Assembly (NCBI GenBank): GCA_041672465.1
Contig: JBAYZO010000049.1
Coordinates: 1 to 11,870 of the forward strand
Length of the DNA stretch: 11,870 nt
Source of the DNA: UBA1206 sp041672465
Lineage (GTDB): Bacteria; Bacillota; Clostridia; Oscillospirales; CAG-382
Direction: 5' to 3'
Shown here: one piece after another, positions 6,893 through 11,870 of the stretch
How positions within the stretch are numbered: position 1 is the first letter of the stretch
How the letters are laid out: each line of letters begins with the position of its first letter
Notes under the pieces: model-generated
The model's input: the letters and a program-made list of their open reading frames with translations, nothing else
What the model was told of the DNA's origin: nothing
The model's database searches: none
Program-made: the position numbers and the translations under genes

Positions 6893-9254
6893 GTTTGGGG
6901 ATATCTTTGGCAAAAAGCTTATGGTTTTCGATGGCTCCATGGGCACATATCTCCAAGAATTGGGGCTTCAGGCGGGGGAGATCCCCGAAACGTGGAACTT
7001 TACCCACCCCGAAACGGTTTTTGGAATACACAAATCTTATGTTGACGCCGGATGCGACGTGGTTTCCACAAACACCTTCGGCGCCAACCGCTATAAGCTT
7101 GAAAACACCCCGTTTTCGGTGGCTGAAACAATAAGAGCCGCCGTTTCGCTTGTGAAAAAAGCCTTTTCTGAGGGAAACAGGGAGGGTTTTACCGCGCTTT
7201 CTGTCGGATCCATAGGCAAGCTTATAAAGCCGCTGGGCAAGCTTGAGTTTGAGGAGGCCGTGGCCGCGTACGCGGAAATCGCAAGGGCGGGGGAAGACGC
7301 CGGCGCGGACTTGATTCTTTTTGAAACGATGAGCGACCCGTATGAGATGAAAGCCTCGCTCCTCGCCGCGAAAGAAAACACTTCGCTCCCCATTATTTTA
7401 ACCATGATACTCGGCAAGGACGACAAGCTGATGTCGGGCGGCTCCCCCGAGAACGCCTGTCTTATGCTCGAGGGGCTTGGCGTGGACGGCATAGGAATTA
7501 ATTGCGGCGAGGGTCCGGCTCAGGTGCTTAGAGTGCTGCCGCGGCTTATTAAAAACGCCTCAAAACCCGTGCTCTGTTCGCCTAACGCGGGGATTCCGGT
7601 CTCCAAAAACGGCAGGACTGTATATAATATCGACAAGTTCGGGTTTGCCGAGGCAACTCTCCGCCTTATTGAGGAGGGCGCTTCCGCCGTCGGCGGCTGC
7701 TGCGGAACCGACGACAAATATATAAAAGAAATTATAAAGCAAATAAAAACCCGGGAAATCGCGAAAATCACCCCGAAAAACATTACCGCCGTCACCTCAA
7801 GGAGCAAAATGGCGGTTTTCGGCGGTTCGCCGCTTATTATAGGCGAGCGCATAAACCCCACGGGCAAGCCTTTGTTTAAAGAGGCGCTGAGAAACGGCGA
7901 CGCCGAATATATACTCCGCGAGGGGTTGGCGCAGGAGGAAAAAGGGGCGCACATTCTTGACGTTAACGTGGGACTGCCGGGAATCGATGAGGAAGAGGCG
8001 CTTGTGAAAGCCGTGGAGGAGCTCCAGTCGATAGTGGAATCCCCGCTTCAAATAGACACCTCAAACATCGCGGCGCTTAAAAAGTCGCTTAGGATTTACA
8101 ACGGCAAGCCGCTTATAAATTCGGTAAACGGCAGCGACGAGTCAATGGAAAGCATCTTCCCGCTTATGAAAAAATACGGCGCGGCGGCGATTTGTCTCGC
8201 CATGGACGAGAGCGGTATCCCCGAAACCCCCGAGGGCAGGGTGAGGGTTTTAGAAAAAATCATAGAAAAAGCGGCGGGTTACGGCATAGGCAAGCACGAC
8301 CTTATAGCCGACGGGATTGTGACTTCGGCCGCCGCCTCTAAAAACGCCGCCGAGATAACCATTAAAACAATTACGCTGATAAAAGAAAAGCTCGGGCTAA
8401 ACACGGTGCTTGGGGTTTCAAATATTTCTTTCGGGCTTCCAAAGCGGGAGAACATAAACGCCGCGTTTTTCGGGATGGCGCTTGAGGCGGGGCTTTCTTC
8501 GGCCATTGTCAACCCGCTTTCCGAAACCATCATGGGCGCTTATTATTCGTCGCGAGCGCTGGGGGGGTATAAAGCCCAATATGCCGAATATGTTGACAAA
8601 TACATCGCAGAACAGCCGGAGACAAAAATTTATACAGCGCTGTCGCTTTACGACTCGATTGTCAAGGGGCTTGCCGAATCGGCGTCAAAATCGGTTAAAA
8701 AGCTGCTCGGAACAAAAGACCCGCTGGAAATCATAAACGAAATGCTTATCCCCGCGCTTGACGAAGTGGGGAGAGGGTTTGAGTCCGGCAAAATCTTTCT
8801 TCCCCAGCTCCTTATGGCGGCGGAGGCCGCAAAGGCGGCGTTTGAGGAAATTAAAACCCTATATAAAGGCGGGAAAAAAGAGGGCGCTCCAAAAGTACTC
8901 CTCGCCACGGTAAAGGGGGATATACACGATATCGGTAAAAATATCGTTAAAACACTCCTTGAAAACTATGGGTTTGATATAGTTGACCTCGGCAAAAACG
9001 TAAGCCCCGACGCAATAGTCGACGAGGTGCTGAAAAGCCATATCCGTTTAGTCGGGTTGTCGGCGCTGATGACCACAACGGTGGTGAATATGGCGGAGAC
9101 AATAAAACTGCTTAATGAAAAAGCCCCCTTTTGCAAGGTAATGGTTGGGGGCGCGGTGCTCACTCAGGATTACGCCGACCAAATAGGCGCGGACTTTTAC
9201 GGCAAGGACGCCGTTTCGGCCGCTAAGTACGCGCGGCTAATTTTCGGTTTGTAG
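6879..9254 (+). CDS. metH: cobalamin-dependent methionine synthase lacking the reactivation domain
   Basis: The enzyme transfers a methyl group from 5-methyltetrahydrofolate via cobalamin to homocysteine, making methionine. Three modules are visible in 791 residues. The homocysteine domain, about 1-290, has FDGSMGT near the start and zinc ligands C209 (GINC) and C274/C275 (GGCC). The pterin domain, about 315-575, begins at IGERINPTG (G322-G329). The cap plus cobalamin-binding domain, about 590-791, has GDIHDIG with D681, H683 (axial cobalt ligand) and G686. The protein stops there, without the roughly 300-residue AdoMet-binding reactivation domain of E. coli MetH (about 1,227 residues). Shorter enzymes of this type are known, for example in Thermotoga, with the missing domain on a separate protein. 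The start is a GTG inside the end of metF with only weak upstream G-rich sequence. Confidence 0.93.
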   Translation: MEKNKFGDIFGKKLMVFDGSMGTYLQELGLQAGEIPETWNFTHPETVFGIHKSYVDAGCDVVSTNTFGANRYKLENTPFSVAETIRAAVSLVKKAFSEGNREGFTALSVGSIGKLIKPLGKLEFEEAVAAYAEIARAGEDAGADLILFETMSDPYEMKASLLAAKENTSLPIILTMILGKDDKLMSGGSPENACLMLEGLGVDGIGINCGEGPAQVLRVLPRLIKNASKPVLCSPNAGIPVSKNGRTVYNIDKFGFAEATLRLIEEGASAVGGCCGTDDKYIKEIIKQIKTREIAKITPKNITAVTSRSKMAVFGGSPLIIGERINPTGKPLFKEALRNGDAEYILREGLAQEEKGAHILDVNVGLPGIDEEEALVKAVEELQSIVESPLQIDTSNIAALKKSLRIYNGKPLINSVNGSDESMESIFPLMKKYGAAAICLAMDESGIPETPEGRVRVLEKIIEKAAGYGIGKHDLIADGIVTSAAASKNAAEITIKTITLIKEKLGLNTVLGVSNISFGLPKRENINAAFFGMALEAGLSSAIVNPLSETIMGAYYSSRALGGYKAQYAEYVDKYIAEQPETKIYTALSLYDSIVKGLAESASKSVKKLLGTKDPLEIINEMLIPALDEVGRGFESGKIFLPQLLMAAEAAKAAFEEIKTLYKGGKKEGAPKVLLATVKGDIHDIGKNIVKTLLENYGFDIVDLGKNVSPDAIVDEVLKSHIRLVGLSALMTTTVVNMAETIKLLNEKAPFCKVMVGGAVLTQDYADQIGADFYGKDAVSAAKYARLIFGL

Positions 9255-9261
9255 GCCGGCT

Positions 9262-9921
9262 ATGAAGCTTGGCGAAAGGCTTTTGGCGGCGGCGGGTTTG
9301 GCTAAGCCGGGGTTTCTCCTTGACATAGGAAGCGACCATGGGTTTCTCCCCGTTTATCTCATTTTAAACGGGATAATAACTTTCGCCTCGGTGTCGGATA
9401 TAAACGCCAAGCCGCTTGAGAAGGCAAGGGCAACGGCGGAAAAATATAATGTTAGTGATAAAATGGATTTTATCATCTCCGACGGCTTTAAAAACATAAA
9501 GCGGCGCTATGACACGGTGTGTATATGCGGTATGGGGGGCGAGCTTATCGCGGATATTATTAAAGGCGGCATGGGAAAGTTTGACCGTCTTATACTCCAG
9601 CCCATGACAAAAGCCGAATCGCTCAGAAGTTTTCTCTGGTCGTCGGGCTTTGAAATTGAAACCGAGCTCTACCCCTTTGAATCGGGTAAACCCTACGCCG
9701 TTATGTCGGCGCGATACACTAAAAACAACACGGATTTTACCCGCAACGATGCTTTTTTAGGCAAAATAAAGCCGTATGACGGGGACAGTTATAGCGCCGG
9801 TTATAAGCGTTATGTAGAAAAAATATATAAGTCAGCGCTAAAGCGTTATAACGGAACGGCGCGGGAAGAAGATTTGCGTCTGACAGAAGAATGTCGGTTA
9901 ATTTTGGGTTCTCACCGTTAA
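9262..9921 (+). CDS. trmK: tRNA (adenine-22-N1)-methyltransferase, TrmK family
   Basis: TrmK methylates N1 of A22 in the D arm of tRNAs (mainly Ser and Leu in B. subtilis), using S-adenosylmethionine. The 219-residue protein starts with the family pattern MKLGERLLAAAGL. It has the AdoMet-binding motif LDIGSDHGFLP at 20-30 and the CGMGGELI motif at 89-96. A likely helical or coiled-coil C-terminal tail (about 175-212) is also typical. It begins seven bases after metH with only a weak ribosome binding site, so it probably belongs to the same transcript. In other Firmicutes that I recall, this gene sits beside rpoD, so its position after metH is a different context. The link may be AdoMet supply, which is inference. 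Confidence 0.9.
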   Translation: MKLGERLLAAAGLAKPGFLLDIGSDHGFLPVYLILNGIITFASVSDINAKPLEKARATAEKYNVSDKMDFIISDGFKNIKRRYDTVCICGMGGELIADIIKGGMGKFDRLILQPMTKAESLRSFLWSSGFEIETELYPFESGKPYAVMSARYTKNNTDFTRNDAFLGKIKPYDGDSYSAGYKRYVEKIYKSALKRYNGTAREEDLRLTEECRLILGSHR

Positions 9922-9969
9922 AACGATTATAAACGCCGAAAATCGGGGAAAAGCGCCCTTAATTTTATA

Positions 9970-9998
9970 TTGACAAAACCTGCTAACAATGGTAGAAT
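9970..9998 (+). promoter_or_regulatory. strong sigma-A promoter of the zinc-ribbon gene
   Basis: A perfect TTGACA (9970-9975), a 17-base spacer and TAGAAT (9993-9998) predict transcription from about 10005. That leaves a leader of roughly 77 bases before the gene. No clear terminator separates it from trmK. Confidence 0.8.
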
Positions 9999-10081
9999 TA
10001 AACCCAAAGATTACTGCGAAAAGACAAAGCAAATCATCACCGCGGAAAACACAAAGTTGCTTTACTTTAAGGAGGTATTTT

Positions 10082-11023
10082 ATGTATTGCCCTTATTGCG
10101 GAGACGCGCTGGAGGATAGCGCCAACTTCTGCACGAGCTGCGGAGCTAAAATCCAGCCGGAAACACCGCCGGAACCAAAACAAGATCAAGAACAAGAATC
10201 GGTAACAAAAACAGAAACGGAAACAGAAAGCGCAGTTATCACCGAACCCGCCGTTACCGGTGAGCTTGAAACACAGACCGAAACCGAACTTCCCCTCGAA
10301 GAGGTTAAAGAAGAACCACAAACAGCCGAGGCTGATTTTGGAGAGGTTGAAAAAACAACCTCACCGGTATCGCCGGCAGAGCAGGCCGCGCCGCCCGCGC
10401 CGGTCGCGCCGCCCGCGCCGGTAAAAGAACCAACCCCGATTCCTCCCCCGCCGGCAGCCGAACAATTCCCGGCCGGCGCCCCTGAAAGGCAGGCGCAGCC
10501 TGTCTACGAACCGGTTTATCAAAAAAAACCCAAAAAGGTTAAGGCGGGTTATTCCAACGGGCTTGCGCGGTTTTTCGCGTCGGCCGCGGCGGTGGCGTTC
10601 GCGCTGGCGCTGGCGTTCCTTTGCCTAAGGCTCTTCAAAACAAGCATGCTCGACGGACTTGACGACTTTTTTAACTTTGACATAATTGTTGAAAAAATAG
10701 GCTTCGCGCTGGGCGCTTTCCTGCCGCTTATAGTGCTGGCGATAGAGTTTATCTACACGCTGAAAGCCATTGTCTGCCGCCGTTCGGCGGGCGGGCTGCA
10801 GCTTATTTCCTTTATTTTTATCGCCGGGCTTTGGGTCGTGGCGCGGTATTATTATGACTTAGGCAAAATACTGCTCGGCGACAGCTCTTTTTCAGCCGGC
10901 GTTTATGACAGCCTTTTCTTTTACTACTCGGGGAACTGGCTTTTGTTCAGCGCAATTTGCCTCGCGGTTTCGATTGCGCTGCAATCATTTAAACTCGCTT
11001 TGTTTCACAAACCGGGTAAATAA
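10082..11023 (+). CDS. zinc-ribbon membrane protein of unknown function
   Basis: The 313-residue protein opens with a zinc ribbon, CPYC (C3, C6) and CTSC (C17, C20). A long disordered linker follows (about 24-155), first rich in Glu and Thr, then in Pro and Ala. A basic stretch (QKKPKKVK, 147-154) precedes four hydrophobic segments at about 162-184, 205-231, 238-258 and 283-307, so it is probably an inner-membrane protein. The frame is open from 9989, but ATG 10082 has a consensus AAGGAGGT (10069-10076) five bases upstream and puts the ribbon at the N-terminus. An 18-bp tandem duplication (10387-10404 and 10405-10422) encodes two copies of a PPAPVA-type hexapeptide. It has its own promoter and terminator. 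Such N-terminal zinc ribbons are common in Firmicutes membrane proteins of unknown role, and I assign none here. Confidence 0.8.
   Translation: MYCPYCGDALEDSANFCTSCGAKIQPETPPEPKQDQEQESVTKTETETESAVITEPAVTGELETQTETELPLEEVKEEPQTAEADFGEVEKTTSPVSPAEQAAPPAPVAPPAPVKEPTPIPPPPAAEQFPAGAPERQAQPVYEPVYQKKPKKVKAGYSNGLARFFASAAAVAFALALAFLCLRLFKTSMLDGLDDFFNFDIIVEKIGFALGAFLPLIVLAIEFIYTLKAIVCRRSAGGLQLISFIFIAGLWVVARYYYDLGKILLGDSSFSAGVYDSLFFYYSGNWLLFSAICLAVSIALQSFKLALFHKPGK
10387..10422 (+). repeat. 18-bp tandem duplication in the linker
   Basis: CGCGCCGCCCGCGCCGGT is present twice, back to back and identical. The unit length is a multiple of three, so the frame is kept and the Pro/Ala linker gains six residues. 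Copy number could vary between strains. Confidence 0.8.
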
Positions 11024-11039
11024 CGGCACGGTATAAAGC

Positions 11040-11074
11040 AAAGCTCCCGCGGCTTTATATGCCGCGGGAGCTTT
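11040..11074 (+). terminator. strong terminator between convergent genes
   Basis: AAGCTCCCGCGGC (11041-11053) and GCCGCGGGAGCTT (11061-11073) form a perfect 13-bp stem, extended by one A-T pair, with a 7-base loop. A T/A-rich tail follows on the plus strand. It lies 16 bases after the zinc-ribbon gene. It also lies 50 bases beyond the stop of the minus-strand oxidoreductase, so it may serve both. Confidence 0.9.
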
Positions 11075-11124
11075 ATTTAAATTTATATATTTATATTTAT
11101 ATCAGTATTTATTCGCAAGAAAAA

Positions 11125-11870
11125 TCAATAACCGTTTTGGGCTTTGTATTTGTTATAAAACTCATACCCGTCAAACCCGCCGTCTTCCTCGGTTAAATCA
11201 AAAATATTCACTACGGCGGAAGAAGCGGCGCGGGATTTTCTACCCGCGAGCATAACCCGGACGGAAGCAAGCATCTCTCCGACGGTCGCCATGTTGTTTT
11301 CTTTGCCCTCAAAGTAATCCAGCACTTCGCCGAGCATTGACTCATAAACCTTTCCCGAATCGATTCTGTATACAAAAGTGTTCTTTTTGCACATAATTAC
11401 GGCGGTGGAGGGCTGCCATGGCCCCTTGCAAATATGATAATAAGACGCCGCCCCGTTTTCAAAAGTCACCCTGTAAGAGTCGCAGGCGATGCTGTCCACG
11501 GTGTTTTCGCCTAAAAACTGAACCGTCAGCGGGGAAATCCCTCTCATAAACCCCATTATTTCCTCAACGGCGTGGATAGCGTAGTTGAACTCGTCCACCC
11601 CCACCGTGGCGGTAAGGCTTAAAATATCGCCTGAGCTTGCCTGAGAGAAAAAGTTGGCGTGCTCATAAGTATATCTCATGGCGGAAGTGCCGAGCACAGT
11701 TTTACCGTCGTTCCCCCATTTTTCAATTATTTTTAAATCTTTTATGTTGCCGACGATGGGTTTGTCAATAAACACGGGGACGTTCGCATCGACAAAGGGT
11801 TTTGAAAGCTCGACATGCCTGTCCCAGTCGCAGGACTGGATAAACGCCACGTCAATATGTTTTGCCATTT
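11125..11870 (-). CDS. Gfo/Idh/MocA family oxidoreductase (partial, N-terminus off the window)
   Basis: This family comprises NAD(P)-dependent dehydrogenases acting mostly on sugars, inositols and related compounds. About 248 residues are visible. The first part, IDVAFIQSCDWDRHVEL then VFIDKP, is the second half of the Rossmann domain. The DKP matches the family's conserved EKP-type motif, which carries the catalytic lysine. The rest is the alpha/beta substrate domain. The GxGxxG nucleotide-binding start is missing because the gene continues past the right edge. The ATG at 11866-11868 is therefore probably internal, and roughly 60 residues should lie beyond. Substrate cannot be inferred. It is convergent with the zinc-ribbon gene. 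Confidence 0.8.
   Translation of the reverse strand, partial: MAKHIDVAFIQSCDWDRHVELSKPFVDANVPVFIDKPIVGNIKDLKIIEKWGNDGKTVLGTSAMRYTYEHANFFSQASSGDILSLTATVGVDEFNYAIHAVEEIMGFMRGISPLTVQFLGENTVDSIACDSYRVTFENGAASYYHICKGPWQPSTAVIMCKKNTFVYRIDSGKVYESMLGEVLDYFEGKENNMATVGEMLASVRVMLAGRKSRAASSAVVNIFDLTEEDGGFDGYEFYNKYKAQNGY

Noticed and set aside
7520..7954. 144-codon open frame antisense to metH
   Set aside because: It lies wholly inside metH, is rich in Ser and Pro as antisense frames often are, and shows no family motif.
9922..9969. Terminator after trmK
   Set aside because: Only 3-4 bp stems can be drawn and no convincing T run follows.
9989..10081. Upstream extension of the zinc-ribbon protein
   Set aside because: It would begin inside the -10 box of the promoter, and ATG 10082 has a consensus ribosome binding site.

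Overview
The window looks like chromosomal DNA from a Bacillota bacterium, probably class Clostridia. The grounds are a PyrR-type attenuator in front of pyrR, a TrmK-family tRNA methyltransferase, strong AGGAGG-type ribosome binding sites, consensus sigma-A promoters, and a stand-alone cobalamin-dependent methionine synthase that lacks the reactivation domain. I see no phage genes, transposase or CRISPR array. Most of it is housekeeping metabolism, and I could not identify a clear new multi-gene system.

Left part, minus strand (1-3761). Bases 1-130 are non-coding but rich in inverted repeats. A hairpin terminator (215-250) closes a two-gene unit, pyrR then uraA, for uracil uptake and its control. 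The unit has its own promoter (2406-2435) and a leader (about 2275-2399) in which a PyrR-binding hairpin, an antiterminator and an intrinsic terminator can be drawn. Upstream lies a gene for a self-inhibited Fic-domain protein with an N-terminal DNA-binding-like region. It has its own promoter and an inverted repeat that may be an operator. Next is tRNA-Arg(CCT) with encoded CCA, a promoter and a terminator.

Centre, plus strand (3870-9921). A 30-bp palindrome sits between the divergent tRNA and aspartokinase promoters. From there runs a tight gene string: aspartate kinase, a YigZ/IMPACT protein (ATGA overlap), MetF (59-base gap), MetH (14-base overlap with metF) and TrmK (7-base gap). Aspartokinase opens the aspartate pathway to homoserine and methionine. 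MetF makes 5-methyltetrahydrofolate, and MetH uses it to methylate homocysteine. TrmK consumes the S-adenosylmethionine made from that methionine. The string therefore reads as a methionine/methyl-group operon with two translation-related passengers.

Right part (9922-11870). A consensus promoter drives a zinc-ribbon membrane protein of unknown role. A strong hairpin terminator (11040-11074) separates it from a convergent Gfo/Idh/MocA oxidoreductase gene that runs off the right edge.
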